A stretch of 64,000 nt of DNA from Christensenellaceae bacterium OttesenSCG-928-K19. GTDB taxonomy: Bacteria > Bacillota > Clostridia > Christensenellales > Christensenellaceae. The stretch covers positions 1-64,000 of the forward strand of contig JAJDHD010000001.1 of the NCBI GenBank assembly GCA_030266015.1, read 5' to 3'. Shown here piece by piece: positions 26,253-35,076 of the stretch (positions are counted from its first letter, which is position 1; each line of letters starts with the position of its first letter). Under the pieces are notes generated by a model that searched no databases, was not told the origin of the DNA, and saw nothing but the letters and a program-made list of their open reading frames with translations. Position numbers and translations under genes: made by a program.

Positions 26253-26873
26253 ATGAAGCGAATCATTATAACGATACTGTGCACTATATTGGCAGCGGCA
26301 ATGCTGGCGTCCTGCGCGCCGGCGGCGCAAACGGAAACAAAAGGAGAACCGAATACGGAAGGGCAGCAAAGCGGGGCGAACAGCGAAGGTGCGGTTGTTG
26401 CGGAGATTGAGATGGAAAACGGCGGTGTTATTGTGGTGGAACTGGATGGCGACACCGCGCCCGTAACGGTGGAGAACTTTGTGAAGCTGGCAAAGGAGGG
26501 CTATTATGACGGGTTGATATTCCACCGCGTGATTAATGACTTTATGATACAGGGCGGCGATCCGGACGGCATGGGCAGTGGCGGGCCGGGATACACCATA
26601 GCGGGCGAGTTTTCAAGCAACGGCTGGGACAACAGCATCAGCCATGAGCGTGGTGTGATCAGCATGGCGCGCGGGAATGACCCGGATTCCGCGGGCAGCC
26701 AGTTTTTTATTGTGCAGGGCAATAACGCCACGTACCTGGATGGCGATTACGCGGCGTTTGGGCATGTGACACAGGGCATGGATGTGGTGGATGAAATTGC
26801 CTCTGTGCAAACAGACGGGCGTGACAAGCCACTGGAAGATGTTGTAATCAAGTCGATCCGTATTTTGGAGTAA
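26253..26873 (+). CDS. Secreted cyclophilin-type peptidyl-prolyl isomerase, lipoprotein
   Basis: Catalyses proline isomerisation in proteins outside the membrane. The 206-residue product has a signal peptide ending MLASC, so Cys21 should be lipidated, then a short Gln/Glu linker. The cyclophilin domain shows LIFHRVINDFMIQGGDP, SMARGNDPDSAGSQFFI and the C-terminal GMDVVDEIASV, all active-site or core segments. ATG 26253 follows GAAAGGAATTGG. Confidence 0.95.
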   Translation: MKRIIITILCTILAAAMLASCAPAAQTETKGEPNTEGQQSGANSEGAVVAEIEMENGGVIVVELDGDTAPVTVENFVKLAKEGYYDGLIFHRVINDFMIQGGDPDGMGSGGPGYTIAGEFSSNGWDNSISHERGVISMARGNDPDSAGSQFFIVQGNNATYLDGDYAAFGHVTQGMDVVDEIASVQTDGRDKPLEDVVIKSIRILE

Positions 26874-26884
26874 GGAGAAAATCA

Positions 26885-27319
26885 TTGGAGCCGAGAGTCC
26901 GTTTTTTACCGGATGATTCCGTAGAAGATTCATTGTTGCTGATTGCAGTGATTATTTCGCGTTATGAAGATAAATGGGTGTTTTGTAGGCAGCACGGCAA
27001 AACAACTTGGGAAGCCCCGGCCGGGCACAGGGAGCCGGGCGAAACGATTGTACAGGCCGCCAATCGGGAGCTGTTTGAGGAGACGGGCGCGCTGGAATAT
27101 ACGCTTATCCCCATCTGCCCTTATTCCGTGACGATGGAGGGAGAAACAAATTACGGGCAATTATTTTATGCGGACATCCACAAGCTGGGGCCGCTGCCAC
27201 CCTTTGAAATAGAAGAGGCCGCATTTTTTGAATATGTCCCCTCGCCATTGACCTATCCAGATATCCAGCCCATGTTTATTTTTAAAATAGGCGAAATGCT
27301 GGGCAACGGAAAGCTGTGA
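26885..27319 (+). CDS. NUDIX hydrolase
   Basis: Product of 144 residues. The Nudix box is complete: GHREPGETIVQAANRELF plus EETGA, with the REXXEE glutamates that bind magnesium. Such enzymes hydrolyse nucleoside diphosphates linked to another moiety; the substrate is unknown. TTG start at 26885, with AAGGAGA upstream, lies 11 bp after the cyclophilin gene, so cotranscription is likely. Confidence 0.92.
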   Translation: MEPRVRFLPDDSVEDSLLLIAVIISRYEDKWVFCRQHGKTTWEAPAGHREPGETIVQAANRELFEETGALEYTLIPICPYSVTMEGETNYGQLFYADIHKLGPLPPFEIEEAAFFEYVPSPLTYPDIQPMFIFKIGEMLGNGKL

Positions 27320-27425
27320 TACTGCGGGCAACGAAAACTAACGGGAAATTAACAAAGCAGCGGCATACGTTGCCGTATCCGCATGGAGTACTGTTTTTAC
27401 TAAATTTCTTTAAAAAAGGACAGGG

Positions 27426-28142
27426 CTATCCCCCTATGATGCCGGGCATGAAATCGAGAAGGAAATTGTGCTCGTAGAAGTAAGTGGCGATGGGTGAACC
27501 ATCCAGAAGATCTGTGAATAAATCGATTCCCGCAGGTGCGGAAATGAGAACGACGGGTATAAGCATCATCAGCGCATACATACCCAAATAGCCGCGCACC
27601 AGGCCTACCCCTGCCCCTGCGAGCATATCGCCATGCTTTAAAACGGGAAGGGGCGAGGCAAAGTTGACCGCGTTGATCATCAGCGCAATGATGACGCGTG
27701 CCATGCAGTAGATGATCAGGAACGCAAATATATTTACCACGACATTGGCAACAGTGTAATCGAAATAATCACCCACGCGTGTGAGGTCTTGCCCCTCAAA
27801 AACAAGGTCTGTCATATTCTGGCGTACCAGTACGTTGAAGGGATATGGCATATTGGCGCCGGACACGATGGTATCAAGCTCCCTGGCGGAAAGCTCGGAT
27901 ACGATGAGGTTGCCGTCCACCTGGTTTGCCAGCCGGGCCGATCCTTCCGTGAAATACCGCAAGAAGCTGTAAAATGAGCTACCCGCGATTGTTTCGGCAA
28001 GTGCCGGGCGAAACAAAAAACCCACAAGCCAGCTTGCGATCATGCCCACTGTGTTGCCAATGGAGACGAGAAAGCCTTTGTGCAGCCCCTGCAATATATA
28101 AATAGCAATAAGAAATACAAGGAAAGCGTTGATTAAACTCAT
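27426..28142 (-). CDS. CvpA-like multi-pass membrane protein
   Basis: Product of 238 residues with about four helices. The opening (AIYILQGLHKGFLVSIGNTV) and a later LAGAGVGLVRGYLGMYALM segment match the CvpA-family layout, which is often annotated as colicin V production or cell-envelope maintenance without clear mechanism. GGAGG-like sequence precedes the ATG at 28142. An extended -10-like TGGTATTAT lies upstream. Confidence 0.75.
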   Translation of the reverse strand: MSLINAFLVFLIAIYILQGLHKGFLVSIGNTVGMIASWLVGFLFRPALAETIAGSSFYSFLRYFTEGSARLANQVDGNLIVSELSARELDTIVSGANMPYPFNVLVRQNMTDLVFEGQDLTRVGDYFDYTVANVVVNIFAFLIIYCMARVIIALMINAVNFASPLPVLKHGDMLAGAGVGLVRGYLGMYALMMLIPVVLISAPAGIDLFTDLLDGSPIATYFYEHNFLLDFMPGIIGG

Positions 28143-28186
28143 TTATCCTCCGTAATGCTTCAAGCAGCTTATAATACCAAGACGGA

Positions 28187-28224
28187 GCGGCAGGCGTAAT
28201 TGTTCCGCCGCCCGCGATTTTTTT
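28187..28224 (+). terminator. Hairpin with T-run on the plus strand
   Basis: A bulged stem built on GGCG/CGCC and CGG/CCG is followed by ATTTTTTT. Both neighbouring genes run leftward, so its role is unclear. Confidence 0.35.
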
Positions 28225-28250
28225 GTATCAGCCAACAAGTTAAGTTGGTA

Positions 28251-29363
28251 TTACTGCAACGCCATGATGTAGCTTTTTTGCTGGTCCCACAGCACTGCGT
28301 AATTATCAGAAAGCTGCTTTACCTTTACAATCTGCGAATCTGTGGCAATCGTGCGCTCCAGCTTGCCGTCTTGCAGGTAGACATATACATTATCCGCAGA
28401 AAAGGCATATAGCCGGTCTTGTGTGACGGCTACGGAAAACACGCCCTGCGGCACACGAATGTGTATGTCTGTAAGGTCTGCTGTGCACAGGCGCACTGCC
28501 TCTACCTCCTGTACGCCCGAACGCGGCACATAGGCAAGGCGGAAGGAACCTGTCGTCACGCTTTGTGCGGCGGGCCTCCAGCCGTAGACCTGTTGCTCGG
28601 CCTGCTTTTCACCAAAATAGGTATAAGAGGAGATAGAATTTGTGCCGCTGGCAAATATGGTGCTGTCCGTCACATAAACAGACTCCACAATCTGGGTATT
28701 GATCATGATGTTGAAGGTCATGCTGCCATCTGTTTTATAAACATTGATATAAGAAACCGGCAGTACATTTGCCGTGTCCAAAGAAAGCACCCAGAACATA
28801 TCCGTGTCGCCATAAAAATCAAAATCAATAACCTGGCGGGTGCTGCCCATGGAAACCTGCCCTGTTTGCTCTCCGTTGGTATTAAAAATGGAAACAAGGT
28901 GCTGTGTTGCTCCTGTTTCCTCTGCGACGCCCTGCGTTAATACAGCAAGAGCCTCCACACCAATCGCCGCATCCATAATTTCCGAGTCTATGGAAGTGGT
29001 GAACATTTGCTCCTTGGAATAGTTCATTACCTGCATTGTTTTGCCGGAATAATTGCAAATAAGCGCCGGAGAGGTTACCGTTTTGGATTCGGTCATCTCC
29101 AGCGTGAGCTGCCATTGCTCCACGCCGTCTTTGTCCAGCAGATAAAGCGTGTCACTTTCGTTATATAAAATACCATTTTTATTGGCAAAAATCGCATCCG
29201 GCATGTATTTATCCATGGAACTGATATTGCCCGACATGGAAAATACAGGGATTACGCCCAGCAAAAAAAGCAGGGCAACCACACCGGCTGCCGCCGCAGC
29301 AGCTATAATAATGAATATCGTGCGCATTCTTGCCTTCTTACGTTTAGACGGCTTCAAATACAT
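28251..29363 (-). CDS. DUF5711-like membrane-anchored beta-propeller-type protein
   Basis: Product of 370 residues. A basic cytoplasmic tail (KPSKRKKARMR) precedes one helix (about 14-37); the external part consists of repeated beta-rich blades such as YNESDTLYLLDKDGVEQWQL and NVYVYLQDGKLERTIA. This architecture matches DUF5711, a family of unknown function in Clostridia. ATG at 29363 is chosen for TGGAGA upstream; the frame is open to 29399. It is divergent from dapF. Confidence 0.75.
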   Translation of the reverse strand: MYLKPSKRKKARMRTIFIIIAAAAAAGVVALLFLLGVIPVFSMSGNISSMDKYMPDAIFANKNGILYNESDTLYLLDKDGVEQWQLTLEMTESKTVTSPALICNYSGKTMQVMNYSKEQMFTTSIDSEIMDAAIGVEALAVLTQGVAEETGATQHLVSIFNTNGEQTGQVSMGSTRQVIDFDFYGDTDMFWVLSLDTANVLPVSYINVYKTDGSMTFNIMINTQIVESVYVTDSTIFASGTNSISSYTYFGEKQAEQQVYGWRPAAQSVTTGSFRLAYVPRSGVQEVEAVRLCTADLTDIHIRVPQGVFSVAVTQDRLYAFSADNVYVYLQDGKLERTIATDSQIVKVKQLSDNYAVLWDQQKSYIMALQ

Positions 29364-29407
29364 GTTTTTTCTCCACACATACTTCCGATTTTCCCACAAT
29401 CAAAGAC

Positions 29408-29416
29408 ATTATACCA
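29408..29416 (-). promoter_or_regulatory. Extended -10 promoter of the DUF5711-like gene
   Basis: Minus strand TGG-TATAAT inside ATTTGTGGTATAAT, the same string found at the argS/apbE divergent promoters. Confidence 0.6.
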
Positions 29417-29445
29417 CAAATCCTGTATTCATAAAGTATAATATT

Positions 29446-29454
29446 TGATATAAT
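29446..29454 (+). promoter_or_regulatory. Extended -10 promoter of dapF
   Basis: TGA-TATAAT about 49 bp before the dapF start; a good -35 is not evident. Confidence 0.55.
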
Positions 29455-29502
29455 AGGCCTATAATACTGTTTTCAAGTGCAACTGTCAAATGAGGTGACA
29501 CA

Positions 29503-30315
29503 ATGAAGATTACAAAAATGCACGGGCTGGGGAACGATTTTATCCTGACAGAAGAGGTCATGCCCGATTATAGCACAGCAGCACAGGCGCTTTGCGCCCG
29601 GCGGCTTAGTGTGGGCGCGGACGGCCTTGTTGTTGTTTCCCCTTCTACAGCAGCGGATGTCCGGATGCGTATTTTTAACGCGGACGGCAGCGAAGCGGAA
29701 ATGTGTGGCAACGCCATTCGCTGCTTTGCGCGGTATGTGCACGACCGTGGAATCGTGAAAACAGATATGATGACGGTGGAAACGCTGGCGGGGATTATGA
29801 AGCCGCAGCTGTTGCTGGAGGATGGCGCTGTTGTGGGTGTGCGCGTGGATATGGGCAGGCCAGAGCTTGCGCCGGAGAAAATTCCTGTTTTAACAGATAC
29901 GCCACTGGACTTTGAAGTAACGGCTGATGGGCGGCGGTTTAACGCTTCCATTGTGCTGATGGGTGTGCCGCATACCGTGTTGCTTTGTGACGGGTTAGAT
30001 GAGATTGACATAGAAAAGATCGGCTCGGAAATTGAAACGAACCCTTTGTTCCCACGCAAGACAAACGTAAATTTTGCGGAGGTAACAGCAAAGGACGCTG
30101 TCCGCGTTCGCACATGGGAGCGTGGCGCGGGGCGCACGCTTGCTTGTGGCACGGGAGCCTGCGCTACGGGCGTTATTGCCCGAGCAAAAGGACTCGTGGA
30201 TGATACGGTAAAGATTTTGGTGGAGGCTGGGGAGCTTTTGATAGAGAATATGCCGGATGGGCGCGTGTTTATGACCGGCCCGGCGGCCTATGTATTTGAA
30301 GGCGTAACGCTTTGA
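29503..30315 (+). CDS. dapF: Diaminopimelate epimerase
   Basis: Converts LL- to meso-diaminopimelate for lysine and peptidoglycan synthesis, so this organism probably has meso-DAP. The 270-residue product carries both active-site cysteine motifs: AEMCGNAIRCFARY and TLACGTGACATGV, plus the N-terminal KMHGLGNDF. A ribosome site (GAGGTG) precedes ATG 29503. The stop overlaps the next start (TTGA). Confidence 0.97.
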   Translation: MKITKMHGLGNDFILTEEVMPDYSTAAQALCARRLSVGADGLVVVSPSTAADVRMRIFNADGSEAEMCGNAIRCFARYVHDRGIVKTDMMTVETLAGIMKPQLLLEDGAVVGVRVDMGRPELAPEKIPVLTDTPLDFEVTADGRRFNASIVLMGVPHTVLLCDGLDEIDIEKIGSEIETNPLFPRKTNVNFAEVTAKDAVRVRTWERGAGRTLACGTGACATGVIARAKGLVDDTVKILVEAGELLIENMPDGRVFMTGPAAYVFEGVTL

Positions 30316-31694
30316 ACATTTGCGTGGAAAATCACATAAAGAAGCTGGGTTGCTGGTTTCGGAAAACGGGCAAGCCGATCTACCTTGTGGGCGGCGTTGT
30401 GCGCAATTCCCTGCTTGGGCTTGCGGTGCACGACATAGACGTGTGCGCGGCAGTGCCGCCACAGGGTGTGAAGAAAATAGAGAACGCGGCGTTCCACGTG
30501 GCGGAACGTTCTTATGGGCTGGGTACCGTGGTGGTTACGCAGGGGGATTACAGCTATGAATACACGGCGTTTCGCCGTGATAATTATGGGCGCGGTGGCG
30601 CGCACCGTCCGGAGGCAGTCTGCTTTACGGAGAGCATGGAAGAAGATGCGTTGCGGCGTGATTTTACAATAAACGTGCTGTATGCGGAAACTGGGGGCAA
30701 AGTGATAGATCCGCTGAGGCATGGCCTTGCGGATTTGCAGGCGCGTGTGCTGCGGATGGTGGCAAAGGATACGCTCGGTGAAGACGCGTTGCGCATCCTG
30801 CGGTTGGTGCGCTTTGCGACGCAGCTTGGGTTTTCCATAGACCCGGAAACATGGGAAGCGGCACATGAAAACATAGACAAGCTGTCAGGTCTTTCGCGTG
30901 AACGCATACGGGACGAATTTTTTAAAATATTGCTGGCGGATGTGCCATATGGAAACCGGGGCGGTGTTCTTGCGGGGCTGCACCTGCTGAAGGAGCTGGG
31001 GGCTTTTGCATACATCATCCCGCGGCTTATGGACGGCGACGGGTTTGTGCAATCGGCAAAATATCATAAATACGATGTGATGGAGCATAGCCTGCGCGCC
31101 TGTGCGGCGGCTCCGCCCGATCTTGTGGTTCGGCTGGCGGCGTTGCTACATGACATCGCAAAACCTACAGTCTATAAGGAAGACGGCAACCTGTACCGCC
31201 ACCCGCAACAGGGCGCGGATATGGCGGGCGAAGCATTGCGTGGCCTCCACGCGGATAATAAACTGGTGCAGGAAGTGCAGCAGCTTGTGCAGGCGCATAT
31301 GTTTGACCTCGACAACACCGCTCGCGAAAAAGCCGTGGCGCGCATGATTGTGAGGCTTGGCCCGGAGCAGTTTGCTCGCCTGTGCGACCTGCGGGAAGCT
31401 GATTTTGAAGGGTCAGGCATGGGAAATAAAGCGGCAAGCGCGCAAAAGTGGAGGGAGGCCTTGCGGCGTATGCGGCAGCAGGGAGCACCCCTTGACAGGC
31501 GGCAGCTTGCGGTCACCGGTAACGACCTGATGAGAGAGCTTGGGATTGCCCCGGGACGGCAGATAGGCGACCTACTTTTGGCCTTGCAGGCGTATGCAAT
31601 AAAAAAACCAAAACAAAACAACTACAAAAGTTTGATTAGATGTGCTAAAATGATGTATACTGGTAGGACGGTCAGGAAAAGTCAAGGGCGGTGA
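30312..31694 (+). CDS. cca: CCA tRNA nucleotidyltransferase with HD domain
   Basis: Adds or repairs the CCA end of tRNAs. The 460-residue product has the nucleotidyltransferase signature GGVVRNSLLG with the metal pair DID, then EEDALRRDFTINVLY, the neck segment EDALRILRLVRFATQLGF, and an HD-type domain with LLHDIAKP. The start is read as TTG 30312, overlapping the dapF stop as TTGA; a GTG at 30324 is a close alternative. A promoter for the next gene lies inside its 3' end. Confidence 0.92.
   Translation: MNICVENHIKKLGCWFRKTGKPIYLVGGVVRNSLLGLAVHDIDVCAAVPPQGVKKIENAAFHVAERSYGLGTVVVTQGDYSYEYTAFRRDNYGRGGAHRPEAVCFTESMEEDALRRDFTINVLYAETGGKVIDPLRHGLADLQARVLRMVAKDTLGEDALRILRLVRFATQLGFSIDPETWEAAHENIDKLSGLSRERIRDEFFKILLADVPYGNRGGVLAGLHLLKELGAFAYIIPRLMDGDGFVQSAKYHKYDVMEHSLRACAAAPPDLVVRLAALLHDIAKPTVYKEDGNLYRHPQQGADMAGEALRGLHADNKLVQEVQQLVQAHMFDLDNTAREKAVARMIVRLGPEQFARLCDLREADFEGSGMGNKAASAQKWREALRRMRQQGAPLDRRQLAVTGNDLMRELGIAPGRQIGDLLLALQAYAIKKPKQNNYKSLIRCAKMMYTGRTVRKSQGR
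31632..31661 (+). promoter_or_regulatory. Promoter inside cca for the hydrolase-fold gene
   Basis: TTGATT, 18-bp spacer, TATACT. It lies about 75 bp before the next start. Confidence 0.55.
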
Positions 31695-31733
31695 GCCTTG
31701 CTTTATGATTCCGGAAGCTGGAGGAAATGAAAC

Positions 31734-32633
31734 GTGTTTGAGCAAATCGGTGCAAATAATTTTAAAAACAGGCAACATACAGGCGCATATGCTGAAATAG
31801 AATTTGATACCTATGTGGAGTTTAAGGGCAAGGAAGAGGTTCAGTCCATCAACACCACCGTCCATTATTATGAGGCGGGTGAGGGCGAGCCGCTTATTTT
31901 GGTGCATGGCATTGGGCAGTCCACTTATGCCTGGCGCAAAAGCTTTGAAGAGCTGGCAAAGAATTACCATGTATTTGCCCTGGACCTGCCCGGGCATGGT
32001 TTTTCCGGTAAGCCGGAAATGAGCTACAGCATAGAGGAATTTGCACTTGCTTTAGAAGCGTTTATGAATACCCAAAAAATTGTATCCGCTTATCTTTGTG
32101 CGTTTGGCGAAGCAACCGGCTATGTGCTGGATTTTGCCGAGCACAACGCCGACCGGGCAAAGGGCATTATTTTGATCTCACCCGTTGTATCGGGTGGCGG
32201 TGGATTGTTAAAGGGCCGGGGTGCTGTTTCTGTTTTTGGCTCGGTCGCGTCCAAGATGGTGGTGAACGCGCAGGCGGTGCGTGCTGCGCTGGAGGATTGC
32301 TATTTTGACCGCACGCTTGTGACAGATGAGGTGGTGGAGGAATATTACGGCGGAATTGCCGATAAAGATTTCCGCATTATTTCCCGCCTGTGCATGAATA
32401 ACTATTTTGATACGGAAGTGATTAATTCATTAGGCGCGGTGCGCTGCCCCATACTGGTGCTTGTGGGTGGCGATGATAAAATAACCGGAGGCCCGAACTC
32501 TGACTTTTTAAACCTGAATCTGAACAATGGCAGCTTTTTGACCATTCGCAATTGTGGCTATTTGGTGCAGGAGGAAAAATCTGAAAAAACGCTGGAGGCA
32601 ATACGCACATTTTTAAAGCAACTGAGCGAATAA
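31734..32633 (+). CDS. Alpha/beta-hydrolase-fold protein lacking nucleophile and histidine
   Basis: Product of 299 residues with a clear alpha/beta-hydrolase layout: LILVHGIGQSTYAW (oxyanion region), FALDLPGHGFSGKP and the acid loop VGGDDKITG (Asp247/248). The nucleophile elbow that normally reads GxSxG is GEATG at 125-129, so Ser is Ala127. The histidine loop that normally reads NAGH reads NCGYLVQEEKSE, so His is Tyr276. With two of three triad residues missing it is unlikely to be an ordinary esterase; a binding, cofactor-free oxygenase-like or structural role is possible. GTG or ATG alternatives at the start were not needed. Confidence 0.85.
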   Translation: MFEQIGANNFKNRQHTGAYAEIEFDTYVEFKGKEEVQSINTTVHYYEAGEGEPLILVHGIGQSTYAWRKSFEELAKNYHVFALDLPGHGFSGKPEMSYSIEEFALALEAFMNTQKIVSAYLCAFGEATGYVLDFAEHNADRAKGIILISPVVSGGGGLLKGRGAVSVFGSVASKMVVNAQAVRAALEDCYFDRTLVTDEVVEEYYGGIADKDFRIISRLCMNNYFDTEVINSLGAVRCPILVLVGGDDKITGGPNSDFLNLNLNNGSFLTIRNCGYLVQEEKSEKTLEAIRTFLKQLSE

Positions 32634-32682
32634 AAAACAGGGGAGCGCTTGTTGTTTGCAAAACAGAAAGAGCAGTTGAAGC

Positions 32683-34146
32683 ATGATACGTTTTTCCGTG
32701 GATGAACAGGCTTTTACGCCTGTTCCTACTGTTTTCTTAAAAAAATATATGTGTGATGCACCCGAAGAATACGTGCGGGTGTATTTATACGGCCTTTGCC
32801 TGGCACATTCGGGCGGGCAGATGGATGTGGTGAAAATAGAAGAGCAGCTTCACCAGACGTCTGTCGAAATTTCCGCTGCACTGGAATATTGGGAAAGCAA
32901 AGGGTTTGTACGTTCTAAAAATACTGCACGCGGCACAACATATGAATTCCTGACCAGCCAAACGGTGGAAAATAGACCGCCGGAGGGCAAAAAGGTAAAA
33001 GCGGATGTTTATGAATACCAGGGCTATAACAACATGCTGAGCACCATATTAAAGCGCACACTTTCCGCCTCTGACCTGCAAAAGATATATGACTACTCGG
33101 AAGTGTTTGGCCTAAGTCAGGATGTGGTGATTACCATGGTGGAATATTGCGTTTCCTCCCGCGGGCCTACGGTCAGTATTGCATATATGGACAAAGTGGC
33201 GCAGACATGGGCAGAGGAAGGCATAGACTCGCGGGAAAAAGCGTTGCAGCGCGTGGAGGATTACAAAACACTTTCAAGCGGTGCGCGGCTGGTGATGAAG
33301 CAGATGGGGCTTATTGGTAAATCGCCCGGAAAAACAGAGCTCGACTATTACAACAAATGGACAGAGAAATGGGGATTTACACAGGAGTCGGTGCTATATG
33401 CCATGCGTGGGTTGGAGTTTGCCAAGGACCAGCCGTTTAAATACTTGGACGCTGTGCTCCGGAACCTGTATGAGAACGGCGCAACCACGTCGCGTAAGAT
33501 TAACGAATATAACACCGCCTACGCAAACCGGCGTAACAACTTGAAAGAAGTGCTATCGGCGCTGGATTATTCACGGCTCACGGTGCAGCCCAAGCACGAA
33601 CGGTTTTATGACGAATGGGAAAAGGCGGATATTCCGCATGCCATCATATTGCTTGCCTGTGAATACACGGCAAAGAACGGCAGCCGGAAATTTGAAACCG
33701 TGGACACGCTTTTAAAGGATTGGCAAAAGCAGGGTATTACAGGTGAGGACGATGTGAAAAAATATATCCGCAGGCAGGATACGCTGGAGCGGCGCATTAA
33801 GCAGGTTTATGACTGCGCGGGCATCAAAAAGCAAATTGGCGACGCGGATATGACGTTTTACGAAAATTGTATCAAGCAAAACAAGATGAAGCATGATGTT
33901 TTGATGTACGCGGCGGAGATCAGTTCTATTGCGAATGAACCGGCGGCGTTTTTGCGCAAGGTGCTTGCCGACTGGGCAAAGGCGGGCGTGACCACACTGG
34001 ATATGGCAACGGCGCAAAACCTCTCCCATTACGCGCGTGATATCAAGAATAACAAAAAATCGTTTGAGCAGCATAACTATACAAAAGACGATCTTGACCG
34101 GCAAAAGCAAAACGCTCTGAAAAAACTGGAAGAACTGGATGGCTAA
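32683..34146 (+). CDS. DnaD-domain repeat protein (replication initiation/primosome type)
   Basis: Product of 487 residues. The N-terminal part resembles the winged-helix domain of DnaD/DnaB primosome proteins (EEQLHQTSVEISAALEYWES). At least three, perhaps four, DnaD-like helical modules follow, each with a Tyr-Trp-rich pattern such as LDYYNKWTEKWGFTQESV, RFYDEWEKADIPHAIILL and FYENCIKQNKMKHDVLM. The gene overlaps the DnaI-like loader by 8 bases, which supports a joint role in loading the replicative helicase at restart or initiation. Confidence 0.88.
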   Translation: MIRFSVDEQAFTPVPTVFLKKYMCDAPEEYVRVYLYGLCLAHSGGQMDVVKIEEQLHQTSVEISAALEYWESKGFVRSKNTARGTTYEFLTSQTVENRPPEGKKVKADVYEYQGYNNMLSTILKRTLSASDLQKIYDYSEVFGLSQDVVITMVEYCVSSRGPTVSIAYMDKVAQTWAEEGIDSREKALQRVEDYKTLSSGARLVMKQMGLIGKSPGKTELDYYNKWTEKWGFTQESVLYAMRGLEFAKDQPFKYLDAVLRNLYENGATTSRKINEYNTAYANRRNNLKEVLSALDYSRLTVQPKHERFYDEWEKADIPHAIILLACEYTAKNGSRKFETVDTLLKDWQKQGITGEDDVKKYIRRQDTLERRIKQVYDCAGIKKQIGDADMTFYENCIKQNKMKHDVLMYAAEISSIANEPAAFLRKVLADWAKAGVTTLDMATAQNLSHYARDIKNNKKSFEQHNYTKDDLDRQKQNALKKLEELDG

Positions 34147-35059
34147 AAGAAATATAGCGGATGTTTTTTCCGACTTCCGCTCCAACAGCATAGCGGCGGC
34201 GCACCGGTATGAGCAGGCGTGCGCGCAAAACAGCGACCTTGCCGCCATACGGGAGCAGATACAGCAGGCGGGCCTTGCCAAGCTGGAGTGCGCGCTCACC
34301 GGTAAATCCGAGCAGCCTTACGACATAGAACTGGAACGGCTTGCCGCGCGGGAAAAAGAGATTTTACAATCACAGGTGGCGGCGCCCCGTTATCGTTGTG
34401 AGGCGTGCCGAGACACAGGGGCAATTGGCAGTGAGTATTGCACCTGCCTCCTTGATCTGCTATATCTTGAATGCTATAATGCGGTGGATATTGAAAGTTC
34501 TCCAATTTCGTTCAATACGTTTGATTTTTCCGTTTATGAGGATGAAGTGGTATTGCCAAACGGCAGAACGCAGCGCCAGTGGGCAGAGCTTTTTGTGAAA
34601 CACGCAAAAAAATATGTTGATGATTTTCCCAAGACAAGCAAGCAGAATATATTGATTTCCGGCAAAGCCGGCCTGGGAAAATCCTATTTGATGTATGCGA
34701 TGGCAAAATACGCGAAGCAGCGAGGCATCGATACGCTGCTCATGCGCGCCAATGACATGTTCTCGTTGTTTCACGCGCACCGAATGGGTGAGGAGATTGA
34801 CCTTGCGTACATGCACGGCGCCAAGCTGTTGCTGGTGGACGACATCGGCACAGAGCCCATCACACAAAATGTGAGCAACGAGTACTTTTATGACCTGATC
34901 GACCGGCGGCTGAGAAACGGGCTGCACACCGTGTTTGCAACCAATGTGAATGACCTACAAAAGCGGTATGACGACCGCATCTCCTCGCGGCTGCAGTCAG
35001 ATAACGACTGCCTGCAGTTTTTCTTTGACGGGCAGGATTTAAGAATAGACAAATCATAA
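34139..35059 (+). CDS. DnaI/DnaC-like helicase loader AAA+ ATPase
   Basis: Product of 306 residues. An N-terminal helical region ends in a zinc-site-like cluster, Cys87-Cys90 and Cys101-Cys103, as in DnaI. The AAA+ core has Walker A GKAGLGKS (175-182), Walker B KLLLVDDIG and an arginine-finger segment DRISSRL near the end. It is expected to load the replicative helicase at origins and restart sites. ATG at 34139 overlaps the end of the DnaD-like gene. Confidence 0.9.
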   Translation: MAKRNIADVFSDFRSNSIAAAHRYEQACAQNSDLAAIREQIQQAGLAKLECALTGKSEQPYDIELERLAAREKEILQSQVAAPRYRCEACRDTGAIGSEYCTCLLDLLYLECYNAVDIESSPISFNTFDFSVYEDEVVLPNGRTQRQWAELFVKHAKKYVDDFPKTSKQNILISGKAGLGKSYLMYAMAKYAKQRGIDTLLMRANDMFSLFHAHRMGEEIDLAYMHGAKLLLVDDIGTEPITQNVSNEYFYDLIDRRLRNGLHTVFATNVNDLQKRYDDRISSRLQSDNDCLQFFFDGQDLRIDKS

Positions 35060-35076
35060 CAATGGAGGTTGTTATT

